Shown one piece after another: positions 48,397-57,439 of a stretch of 64,000 nucleotides of DNA. Source of the stretch: Flexifilum sp963727545 (GTDB lineage Bacteria > Chloroflexota > Anaerolineae > Aggregatilineales > Phototrophicaceae); the NCBI GenBank assembly GCA_963727545.1, contig CAVSGS010000016.1, forward strand, positions 62,001-126,000, in the 5' to 3' direction. The position numbers were made by a program, and so were the translations under genes. The notes beneath the pieces were generated by a model. The model was not told the DNA's origin. It did not search any database and saw only the letters and a list, made by a program, of their open reading frames with translations. Numbering within the stretch: position 1 is the stretch's first letter; each line of letters starts with the position of its first letter.

Positions 48397-51300
48397 TTAC
48401 TCCTCGGTGTTCAGCCGGTCGCGCGCTTGCTGGAGCTTGCGTCGCGTGGGTTCGTGGGTCGGGTCGAGCGCCAAGGCGCGTTCGAACATTTCGATCGCGC
48501 GCTCATAGACGTCGGACATCATTAAGGCTTCGCCGTAATTGTGCCAGAACCAGACGTCGTCGGCATTGAGCTTAACCGCCTGATCGTAGTTGTCGAGCGC
48601 GTCGCTCCAGCGGTTGAGCGCCGCATAAGCCAGCCCACGCCCGTTCCACGCCCAAGCATAACTCGGATCCAGCTCGATGGCGCGGTCGTAGCTCTCGACC
48701 GCCTGATCGTAGCGGCTCAAGCGGCGCAGCACCTGACCACGCCGCGCCCACGCCGTCGGGTTGCTGGGCAGCGCGCGGATCGCCCGGTCGATCACGTCGA
48801 GGGCGTCGCCCCGGCGCGTCATGTCGAGCAGGAGGTCGACCATGTTGGTGTAGTACCAGATCACGCCGCCGTCTTCTTGGAGCGCGCGCTCGTAGCTGGC
48901 ATAAGCTTCTTCGCGGTGTCCGAGCGCCTCATGCGCCAAGCCGCGCCCGTTCCATGCCCATGCATAACGCGGATTGAGCGCCAGCGCTTTGTCGTAGGCG
49001 CCGAGCGCGTCGCTGTGACGGTCGGTGCGGCGGTAAGCTTGACCGAGTTTCGCCCAACTTTCGGCGTGATTCGGGTTGAGCTTGACGGCGCGTTCGAGTA
49101 CCTCGGTGGCGGCGCGGAAGTGACCGAGCGCGACCAGCGCATCGCCCTGATTGTACCAATACCAGACGTCCGCCGGGTCGATCTCCATCGCGCGGCGGAA
49201 GCAGTCGAGTGCTTCGTCGTAGCGCCCAAAAGCGGAGAGGGTCAGCCCGCGACCGTTCCACGCCCACGCATAATGCGGGTCGAGTTCGACGGCGCGCGTG
49301 TAGGCGCGCAGGGCATCGGCGCTGCGGTCGAGCCGGCGCAAAACCTGTCCCATCTTCGCCCACGTGCGCGCGCTGCGATTATCCAGCTTGAGCGAACGCT
49401 CCAACAGACCGAGCGCCTGCTCGTGATCGTGCAGTGAGATCAGAATATCCGCCTGCCCGAAAATGTAGGCGGCTTCGTCCGGTGCGGCATCGCTGGCGCG
49501 GCGATAGGCTTGCAGCGCCTCGTCGTAGCGTTCGAGCGCCTCGTAGGTGATCCCCTGCTCGTTCCATGCCCAAGCGTAACCCGGCTCGATCTGGGTGGCG
49601 CGCTCATAGGCGACCAGCGCTTCGTCGTAGCGCTTCAACTGGCGCAGGACGTTGCCGCGCCGCGCCCAACTGCGGGCGTGATCGGGCGACGAGTTCGATG
49701 GCTTGTTGCAGGGCTGCCAGCGCTTCGTCGTAGCGACCGAGCAGCGCCAGCACGTTGCCGAGGTTGTACCAATGCCACACGTCCGCCCCGGCGACGTCCG
49801 CCGCGCGCTGATAGCAGCCGAGCGCTTCCTCATAGCGCTCCATCTGCTCTAAGACGATCCCCTTGCCGTTGATCGCCCAAGCGTAATTGGGCTGGAGGGC
49901 GACGGCATGATCGTAAGCGTCGAGCGCTTCGTCATAGCGATGCAGGTAGCGCAAGACCTGACCGAGCTTCGCCCAGCTAAAGGCGTGGTTCGGGTCGACG
50001 AGGACGGCTTGCCGTGCCGGAGGGAGCGCTTCCTCGTACTGACGCAGCTCGACCAGCATTTCGGTGACGTTGTACCAGTGCCAAACCTCGTTGGGCTGAT
50101 GGCGTGCCGCCCGCTTGAACGAGATCAGCGCGTCTTTGAAATTGCCAATCGACTTGAGCACCAAGCCATAGCCGTTGTGCGCCCACGAGTAATCCGGGTC
50201 GAGCCGGAGCGCCTGCTCGTAAGCGTGGAGTGCCTGCTCGGTTTCGCCCTGTACACGGTAGATTTGACCGAGCTTCGCCCAGCTATTCGGGTGAGCCGGA
50301 TCAACCGCGAGGGCTTTTTCCAACGCGGCGATCGCTTCGGCTTCGTGACCGAGATTGTGGAGCGCGTCGGCTTGGTTGTACCAGTTCCAGACGTCGTTGG
50401 GGTCGATCTCGGCGGCGGTGCGGTAGCATTCGAGTGCTTCTTGGATCCTGCCGACCCGTTCGAGCACCATGCCGCGCCCCTTCCATGCCCACGCATAACG
50501 CGGCTGGATGCGCAGCGATTCGTCGTAGCATTCGCGGGCTTCTTCGAAGCGGTCGAGCAAGCGCAGCGTGCGCCCCTTGCGCGCCCACGCCCACGCATAA
50601 TCCGGTTGGAGCTGGATGGCGCGGTCGTAGGCTTCGACGGCTTCGCCCATGCGACCGAGTTCGGTCAGCGAGTAGCCCTTGTCCATCAGTTCGCGAGCTT
50701 CGAGCGCCGGTCCGGTGATTTCAAGGATCGGCGGTGCGCCGGTGACGTGCTCGTAGATCACGGTCAGCGCGTCGGCGATCTCGCCCCATGAGCCGGGGCG
50801 GTCGTCCGGCTGCTTCGCCAAGCAGCGCAGCGTGAGATCGCGCAGGTCAGCCGGGAGTTCGGTGGCATCAGCGGCGCTGAAGGTCGGCGGCTCGTTGAGA
50901 TGGGCGCTGATCCACGCTTCGAACTTGCGCACCTGAAAGACGTGATGCCCGGTCAGCATTTCGTAGAGCAGGCAGCCGAAGGCGTAAATGTCCGAGCGCA
51001 CGTCCACGTCCGCCGAGCGACACTGCTCCGGCGACATGTAGGGCGCGGTGCCGAGGATCGCGCCGACGCGGGTCAGCCGCTCGTTGGGGTCGCTCTCGAC
51101 TTCGACGTCGATCAGCGTCTCCTGCACGTCGAGCGAGCGCACCAAGCCGAAATCGGTCACTTTGGCGATGCCGTCGTGGGTGACAAGGATGTTGGCGGGC
51201 TTGAGGTCGCGGTGCACCAAGCCGGGGACACGGCGGGTCGCGTGCTGCATCCCTAAGCTGATGTGCAGTCCGAACTCGATGGCGAGCGGCATCGTGATAC

Positions 51301-52372
51301 GCTTGTGCTCGATCCAGCTACGCAGGTCGGGTTCGAGTCCTTCCGGTCCGCTGATGTGCTCAAGGATGATATACGGTCGCCCGCCGATGTTCTGCACCAG
51401 CCGCGCCTGCACGATGTAGCGATGCTTCTCAAGGCGAATCCACGTCACCGCCTCTTGCACGAAGCGGGCGACGGCGCGCTCGTTGTTCAGAAAGCGGCTT
51501 TGGAAGCTCTTAAGGGCGACCGGTTCGCGCTGTTCGTGATCGTAGCACAGGTAGACGACGCCCATACCGCCGCGCCGCACGTCGGCGATTTCGTAGCGCC
51601 CCTCGATGCGGTCGCCGATCGCGTACTCGTCGTCGGCGTGCCGCTCATGCGGTGGCTGCGTCGGGACGGAAGCGGACGCCACCGATTTATAGGTGGTCTC
51701 GAACGACGGCGGTTCGTGCTCGGTTGCCAGCGGGTTGTTCTCGATGCGGGTTTCGCTGAGGAATTCCTGTTCGCCGCTAGGCAGCGGCGTCTGCCCGGAA
51801 CCGCCGAAGTCGGTCATGGCGGTTTCGCTCAAGAAGTCGCTGTCATTGTGCGCCGTATCGCTGTAAGCGATGGTGTACTCATCGGTACGTTGGTCGCCTT
51901 GACGATAGCGCTCGGTCAGATCGGCGATGGTTTCGGCGCTGACGTCGCTATCCTCGTCGGCAATCGCCCAGAGCGCCACGGAGAGATTGAGGCGGGTGGG
52001 GTGCGCGCGGGCGGCGGCAATCAGCCACGTGATGAAGTCGGTGACGGCGCGCTGAGCTTGGCTGCGGTCGAAATTGTTGGTCGCGTTTTCGGCGGCGCGC
52101 CGGTAAGCGAGCAGCGTTTTCCCGGCATAAAACACCCGCAGGCGCTGATCTTCTCCCTGCGTCAAGCGGGCGCACCGGTCGCCGAGCGCGAAGGTGTCGT
52201 TGATGTCGCTGCGCCGAAGTGCCAGCCGACCGAGTGTGCGCACCTCAGCGTTCGGGTCGTTGGCAAACGGATCGCGCGGGTCAAGCGGGTGCGGACGCCG
52301 GAGCAGCCGCTTTTGCTGATCGGGGGTCAGGTCGACGGGCTGCCGCCCTGTCTGGGGCACTTCAGGGATCAA
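48397..52372 (-). CDS. Giant cytoplasmic Ser/Thr kinase with about 22 TPR motifs (frameshifted)
   Basis: About 1324 residues after removing one base near 49688-49691, which joins LQQAIEL to SPDHARSWARRGN. Residues 1-250 have no known fold and are partly low-complexity. The kinase domain lies at about 259-540 with Lys288 (VALK), VHRDLKPANI (Asp389), VTDFGLVRS and GTAPYMSPEQC. Its Gly loop is RRGGMGVV and lacks the first glycine. From about 570 to the end come TPR motifs in repeating threes: SWAKLGQ type, then YAWAWNGRG type, then DVWxWYN type, about seven times. There is no transmembrane helix. The TPR array probably recruits partners for phosphorylation. It is part of the ClpC operon. Confidence 0.9.
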
Positions 52373-52378
52373 GACAAC

Positions 52379-52708
52379 CTACCACGCTTTCTCGATCTCT
52401 AGCTTGTCGTAGCCCAAGACGATCTCGAACAGATCAGTTGCTAGAACTGCCAATTTGCGCTGATCGCGTTCGCTCAAATCGAATCCGATCACATCAGCAT
52501 TCATCGTACCCGGATCGTAGTCATCTTCGAGAACCTGCCATGAGATGAGCTGGAAACCCGTAAAAACCAACCGAAATTCTCGTCCTTCGTCGTAGTCGGC
52601 ACCGATTTCCAGCTTATGCGCAGCATAATTTAGGTCAAGGCGATTAATTAGCCAAGCGCCCCGTTCTAGGGCGAGTTCACTTAGCATCGAATCAGCTTGC
52701 ATTGTCAT
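52379..52708 (-). CDS. Small acidic protein, candidate immunity or partner protein
   Basis: 109 residues from ATG 52708; a TTG one codon earlier is possible. The composition is acidic, with motifs LALERGAWLINRLDLNYAAH, LVFTGFQLISWQVLEDDYD and IGFDLSERDQRKLAVLATDL. The start overlaps the end of the preceding toxin-like gene by 17 nt, and the kinase gene begins six bases after its stop. Size, acidity and position fit an immunity protein, but no family was recognised, so this is inference from context. Confidence 0.6.
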   Translation of the reverse strand: MTMQADSMLSELALERGAWLINRLDLNYAAHKLEIGADYDEGREFRLVFTGFQLISWQVLEDDYDPGTMNADVIGFDLSERDQRKLAVLATDLFEIVLGYDKLEIEKAW

Positions 52709-53057
52709 CAATCACCACCCATTCTTGCTCACTTCGCGGGAGATTATGCCATACCGCCGACCAGAGTATCTGACCCGTGACAATGTTGAGCCGCATTCCT
52801 TTAATCCGATTTCCATCGGCGGTGTACATTCGACGCGGCAGCCGAATTACCTCACCATCTGGGCGAATAACAAGTTCTGAATTGTCGTTGAAGCGATAGT
52901 GTCGATATCCGTTTTCTGTTATCGACAATCGTTTCAGTTCCGCATGACCGTTTAGATATTGGTCGGCTTCGGTCAGCGTCCACCCCTCTAGACTACCAAA
53001 TGACGATACTGCGCCAAATCCCCCGGAGCCTACACCGGGATCACGCACATCACTCAC
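52692..53057 (-). CDS. Small protein resembling a polymorphic-toxin C-terminal domain
   Basis: 121 residues, GTG start at 53057 overlapping the ClpC stop (GTGA). After a Gly/Ser-rich start (DPGVGSGGFGAVSSFGS) it reads GWTLTEADQYLNGHAELK, HYRFNDNSELVIRPDGEVIR and NRIKGMRLNIVTGQ. The pattern of a short helix, then DNSELVIRPDGEVIRL-like strands, recalls domains at the end of polymorphic toxins. This is a resemblance from memory, not a firm match. No secretion domain is attached. It is followed by a possible immunity gene. It could equally be an uncharacterised ClpC adaptor. Confidence 0.5.
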   Translation of the reverse strand: MSDVRDPGVGSGGFGAVSSFGSLEGWTLTEADQYLNGHAELKRLSITENGYRHYRFNDNSELVIRPDGEVIRLPRRMYTADGNRIKGMRLNIVTGQILWSAVWHNLPRSEQEWVVIDDNAS

Positions 53058-55411
53058 GAATGAACCTGAGCGGTCAAGAATTGCAGGTGATCTTCTTCGA
53101 TGGCAGCGGTGATGGTGTCGCCGGGGACAAAGGCATCCTCGACAATTTTGGCGCTCAGCGGGCGGGTGAGCAAGCGTTCGATCGCACGGTGGAGCGGACG
53201 CGCGCCGTTGACCGGGTCAAAGCCTTTTTGCAAGATCAGCGCGCGGGCTTCGTCGGTGAGGATGAGTTTTAGCTTTTGTTCCTCAAGTCGATCGTAGAGG
53301 TCGGAAAGCTGTAAATCAAGAATCTGGCTCAGCGTATCCGGCGAGAGCGAGCGGAACGTAACCACCTCGTCGATCCGGTTCAGGAACTCCGGGCGGAAGA
53401 ACTTGCTCAGGTGAGCGGCGTAATCGGGTTCGTGACCGCCGCCCATGAAGCCGAGCGCGGGGCGGGCGCTCTCCTCGGTGCCGATGTTGCTGGTCATGAT
53501 GAAAACCGAGTGGCGGGCATCGACTTTCGCGCCGTGCGCGTCGCTCAAGCGCCCCTCGTCAAAGACCTGCAAGAAGACGTCGAAGACTTCCGGCGCGGCT
53601 TTCTCGACTTCGTCGAGCAGGACGACGCTGTAGGGATGGCGGCGCAGGCTGTCGGTCAACTGACCGCCGCGCTGAGTGTCCTTGTAGCCGGGGGGCGCGC
53701 CGATCAAGCGGGCGACGGTGTGCGAGTCGTGGAACTCGGACATATCGAGTCGGAGGATCGCGTCGTCGCTGCCGAACAGGAAGTTCGCCAGCGCGCGGGC
53801 GAGTTCGGTTTTGCCGACGCCGGACGGTCCCAAGAACAGGAAGACGCCGACCGGACGATTCGGGTCGCGCAGACCGGCGCGCGCCGTCTTAATGGCGGCG
53901 GTGATCACGTCGACCGCATCGTCCTGCCCGATGACGCGGGCGCGCAGTGCGGATCGCAAGTCGGCGAGGCGGCGCTTCTCGTCGGTGGTCAGGTCGCTGA
54001 CCGGGATGCCCGTCCATTCCGAGAGGACGGCGGAGATATTCTCGACCCGGACTTCCTGCGACTGGTCGTCGTCATCGTCCGGAGAAGTCGTGCGGATGGT
54101 CACGCGGGCGCAGGCTTCGTCGAGCAGGTCAAGCGCCTTGTCCGGCAGCCGACGATCCGGCAGGTAGCGCACCGAGAGGCGCACCGCTGCTTCGAGCGTC
54201 TCCGGGCAGATGGTGACGCCGTGATGCAGTTCGAGCCGCTCGCGCTGCGATGCCACGATCGCCAGTGCGTCGGTCTCGGAGGGTTCTTCGATGTCGATGG
54301 GGCGGAAACGGCGGTCGAGCGCCGGGTCTTGAGCGATAGCGCGGCGGTATTCCTCGTGGGTGGTCGCGCCGATGCAGACGATCTCGCCGCGCGCCAATGC
54401 CGGTTTGAGGATGTTGGCGGCGTCGAGGTTGCTGTCGATAGTGTCGCCGGCGCCGACGATGGTGTGAATCTCATCGATGAACAGGATCACGTTGCCGGCG
54501 CGTCCGGCTTCGTCGACGATGCCGATCAGCCGTTCCTCGAACTGACCGCGCAGACTTGTCCCGGCGACCAGCGTCCCGACCTCGATTTGGACGACGCGGC
54601 GGTTGCGGAGCGATTCGGGCGCGGTGCCGTCGAAGATGGCGTAAGCCAAGCCTTCAACGACTGCCGTCTTGCCGACCCCGGCATCGCCGAGCAGGAGCGG
54701 ATTGTTCTTCTTGCTGCGCGCCAGCGTGCGGGCGACGGCGCGGATTTCGTTTTCGCGGGCGATGGCGGGACCGATCTTGCCGTCGGCGGCTTGAGCGGTC
54801 AGGTCGCGCCCGTATTTGTCAAGCAGGGGCGTCGGGGTACGCCCGTCGGTTTGCGAGTCGAGATCGACCGACGACTGCATAAATACGTCGTCGTTCATGA
54901 AGTCGTCGAGGTCGGAGAGGTGGAACAGGTCGTTCTCGTCCGGGTTGGCGAGGTCCTGCTCGTAGGCTTCGTTGAGCAAGCGCTGAAGCCACAGGTTCAC
55001 GTTGAAGCCGAGTTCGATCAGCTTGCGGATGGGGACGCCTTCACCCTCTTGCAGCAGCGCCAGCAGAATGTGCGCTTCCTCAACTTCGTCGGATTCCTCG
55101 CGGTCTGCCATGAAGATCGCCAGCGAGAGCACCATTTCGGCGCGGGGTGTCAGCGGGAGAATATCGCTGGTGCTGCCCTCGCCGGTGCCGATCTCACGGC
55201 GGATTTCGTTGCGAACTTGGCGCGGATTCAACCCGGCGCGACGCAGCAGCTCAGCGGTCGCGCCGTTTTCGATCTTGGTCGCGCCGATGAAGATGTGCTC
55301 CGTGCCGATATAGTTATGCCCTAGGCGGCGTGCTTCCTCAGCCGCAGCGTTGAGCAGACCGGCGCACCGTTTGCGGATTTCCTTTTCGGGAATGTCGGGC
55401 GGAGGTGTCAA
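53054..55411 (-). CDS. clpC: ClpC-type AAA+ unfoldase
   Basis: 785 residues from a TTG at 55411 with GAGGAG upstream. The Clp N-domain repeats run through residues 1-140 (EEARRLGHNYIGTEHIFIG). AAA-1 has GDAGVGKTAVVEG and LFIDEIHTIVGAG; AAA-2 has GPSGVGKTELARAL and LLDEVEKAAPEVFD. A LGF tripeptide (RPALGFMGG) lies at the ClpP-docking loop, so it should feed ClpP. The middle coiled-coil domain usual in ClpC is replaced by a short Asp-rich stretch (SPDDDDDQSQ), and no zinc finger is seen; ClpA-like is an alternative name. It heads a five-gene operon with toxin-like, immunity-like, kinase and FHA genes. Confidence 0.9.
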   Translation of the reverse strand: MTPPPDIPEKEIRKRCAGLLNAAAEEARRLGHNYIGTEHIFIGATKIENGATAELLRRAGLNPRQVRNEIRREIGTGEGSTSDILPLTPRAEMVLSLAIFMADREESDEVEEAHILLALLQEGEGVPIRKLIELGFNVNLWLQRLLNEAYEQDLANPDENDLFHLSDLDDFMNDDVFMQSSVDLDSQTDGRTPTPLLDKYGRDLTAQAADGKIGPAIARENEIRAVARTLARSKKNNPLLLGDAGVGKTAVVEGLAYAIFDGTAPESLRNRRVVQIEVGTLVAGTSLRGQFEERLIGIVDEAGRAGNVILFIDEIHTIVGAGDTIDSNLDAANILKPALARGEIVCIGATTHEEYRRAIAQDPALDRRFRPIDIEEPSETDALAIVASQRERLELHHGVTICPETLEAAVRLSVRYLPDRRLPDKALDLLDEACARVTIRTTSPDDDDDQSQEVRVENISAVLSEWTGIPVSDLTTDEKRRLADLRSALRARVIGQDDAVDVITAAIKTARAGLRDPNRPVGVFLFLGPSGVGKTELARALANFLFGSDDAILRLDMSEFHDSHTVARLIGAPPGYKDTQRGGQLTDSLRRHPYSVVLLDEVEKAAPEVFDVFLQVFDEGRLSDAHGAKVDARHSVFIMTSNIGTEESARPALGFMGGGHEPDYAAHLSKFFRPEFLNRIDEVVTFRSLSPDTLSQILDLQLSDLYDRLEEQKLKLILTDEARALILQKGFDPVNGARPLHRAIERLLTRPLSAKIVEDAFVPGDTITAAIEEDHLQFLTAQVHS

Positions 55412-55555
55412 CTTTACTCCTCGTCGGTCATGCGCATACTCGCGGCACAAGTATAGCGCAACTCATTGGAGTCGTGAAAAACGATAAAGTGTAAATCCAT
55501 GTCTGGGGGATATAATTTTCATACATGGGTGCTGCACGTTAGGAAGAACGGTCTG

Positions 55556-57439
55556 ATGGTTTTCTCCGATCCCCTCATCGGTCAACAACTCGGTGACTAT
55601 CGAATTGACGATTTACTCGGACGTGGTGGGATGGCGCACGTTTACCGAGGGTACGATCCGAAATTGCAGCGCTATGCCGCCGTCAAGGTGATCGATGCCA
55701 ATCTGCTGACGAAAGATGATGAAGACGAGTACCGGGTGCGCTTTCAACGCGAGGCAAGGGCGATCGCCCACCTGAATCACCCGAATATCGTCGGCGTTTA
55801 TCAGTTTGGCGAGGTCGGCGTTCGCTATTACATGGCGATGGTCTTCATCGAGGGGCGCGATCTGGGACAAATCCTCAAGGAGCATAGCGCCAACGGGACG
55901 CTGCTGCCGCACGACGAAGTCTTTCAGGTGATTCACGACATCGGCAGCGCGCTCGACTACGCTCACGAGTTGGGCGTGATCCACCGCGACATCAAGCCCT
56001 CGAATATCATGGTCACGCACGATCACCGGGCGGTGCTGACCGATTTCGGTTTGGCGTTGAGTGTGCCTGAGGGCACGCTCGGCAACACCTTCGGCAGCGC
56101 TTATTACATTGCGCCGGAGCAGGCGATCTCATCGGCGAATGCCGTCGCTCAGAGCGATCTTTATTCGCTGGGGGTGGTACTGTTCCAGATGCTCACCGGC
56201 AGAGTGCCGTTCGACGATCCTTCGGCGATGAGCGTGGCGTTGATGCACCTGAGCGATACGCCGCCTTCGCCGCGCAACGTCAACCCGGCGCTGTCTCCGG
56301 CGATCGAACAGGTGGTGCTCAAGGCGCTGGCGAAAGAACCGAGCAAACGCTTTCAAAGCGGTGCGGAGATGATTCAAGCGCTGGAAAGCGCACTGGCGGA
56401 GGAGCGCACTAGCCCTCCCGCGTCGCTGACCGCCTCGCGCGGGTCGCTGCCGACCGAAACGGAACGCCCGGATACGCTGCTGTTCCCCGAAGCGCAGATC
56501 GTCCAATCGCGCGAGCGGATCGCGGTAGCGCGTCGTCGACTCAGTGCGGATGGACAGCCGCGCCAGCGGCTTTACGCCGGGATCGTGGTGCTGGTGCTGT
56601 TGATGGGCGTCGTCGGTGGCTGGCTGCTGCTGCGCGATCGCTCCGGCGACGCGGGCGACGTCACGCCGACGGCGATTGTCGCGCTCGGCGCAGCAACCCG
56701 GCAACCGACCGCCGCCGCGAGCGCAACGACCTTGATCGAGCCGGTCAGCGCGGTGGTGACGTTGTCGTCGGCGGCAACCTCAAGGGCGACGGCGACCTTG
56801 ACGCCAACCGCGACGCGCACAACTGCGCCCACTCGCTCTGCGACTGCGACCGATCCGCTCGCAACTGCTACCGCGTCGGATCCGCTGCTGCCGGCTTCGG
56901 CGGCGACCGAAGCCGTGACTGAAGTGGTAACCGCCGCTCCGATTGCAACGGGGTCGAGCACCACGCCGATCCTGCTGCGCTATGACAATGACAAACTGGT
57001 GCTGATCAACCGCTCGACGCATACGCTCAGCATCCGCTACCTGAGTTTCGTGCGTTACAACTCGCTCGGCGCGGTCGCCTTCACCGCCGACCAGTGGGAA
57101 TCGCCACTGTTGAGCGCGGTGCTGCCGCAAACCTGCTTTCTGATCTGGCGCAACAATCGCGGCGAAGTCGAGACGCCGGATTACTGCGGTGCCCGCGAAG
57201 CATGGTTCGCCGCCGGAACGCGCAGCCGCTTCTGGATCAGCAATCAGCCGGGAGCGACCTTCGAAGTCTGGAATGCGGGCAAGCTGGTCGCGACCTGCGC
57301 GATCAGTGATGGCGAATGCGCGCTCGATCCGCAGGTGATGAAGACTAGGGCTGGATTGTTATGGGCGGGGCTGTGGCTAGCGAGACGGTCGGGGCGGCAC
57401 TCGCCGGAGCATTGGACGCCGCCGGTGTTTCGCCGTTGA
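55556..57439 (+). CDS. Transmembrane Ser/Thr protein kinase
   Basis: 627 residues from ATG 55556, AGGAAG upstream. Kinase domain at about 15-275: GRGGMAHVYRGYD, AAVKVID (Lys44), VIHRDIKPSNI (Asp145), LTDFGLA and GSAYYIAPEQA. One transmembrane helix lies at 340-358 (AGIVVLVLLMGVVGGWLLL). An Ala/Thr-rich stalk (about 365-475) precedes an extracytoplasmic beta domain with CFLIWRNNRGE and cysteine pairs. The last 95 nt overlap the convergent ATPase gene, so the true end may be earlier, or another indel may be present. A TATAAT at 55510-55515 is a possible -10. Confidence 0.9.
   Translation: MVFSDPLIGQQLGDYRIDDLLGRGGMAHVYRGYDPKLQRYAAVKVIDANLLTKDDEDEYRVRFQREARAIAHLNHPNIVGVYQFGEVGVRYYMAMVFIEGRDLGQILKEHSANGTLLPHDEVFQVIHDIGSALDYAHELGVIHRDIKPSNIMVTHDHRAVLTDFGLALSVPEGTLGNTFGSAYYIAPEQAISSANAVAQSDLYSLGVVLFQMLTGRVPFDDPSAMSVALMHLSDTPPSPRNVNPALSPAIEQVVLKALAKEPSKRFQSGAEMIQALESALAEERTSPPASLTASRGSLPTETERPDTLLFPEAQIVQSRERIAVARRRLSADGQPRQRLYAGIVVLVLLMGVVGGWLLLRDRSGDAGDVTPTAIVALGAATRQPTAAASATTLIEPVSAVVTLSSAATSRATATLTPTATRTTAPTRSATATDPLATATASDPLLPASAATEAVTEVVTAAPIATGSSTTPILLRYDNDKLVLINRSTHTLSIRYLSFVRYNSLGAVAFTADQWESPLLSAVLPQTCFLIWRNNRGEVETPDYCGAREAWFAAGTRSRFWISNQPGATFEVWNAGKLVATCAISDGECALDPQVMKTRAGLLWAGLWLARRSGRHSPEHWTPPVFRR

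Noticed and set aside
53411..55324. 637-codon open frame antisense to clpC
   Set aside because: Long antisense frames are expected in GC-rich genes; its translation lacks any family motif and has no ribosome-binding site, while clpC is unmistakable.
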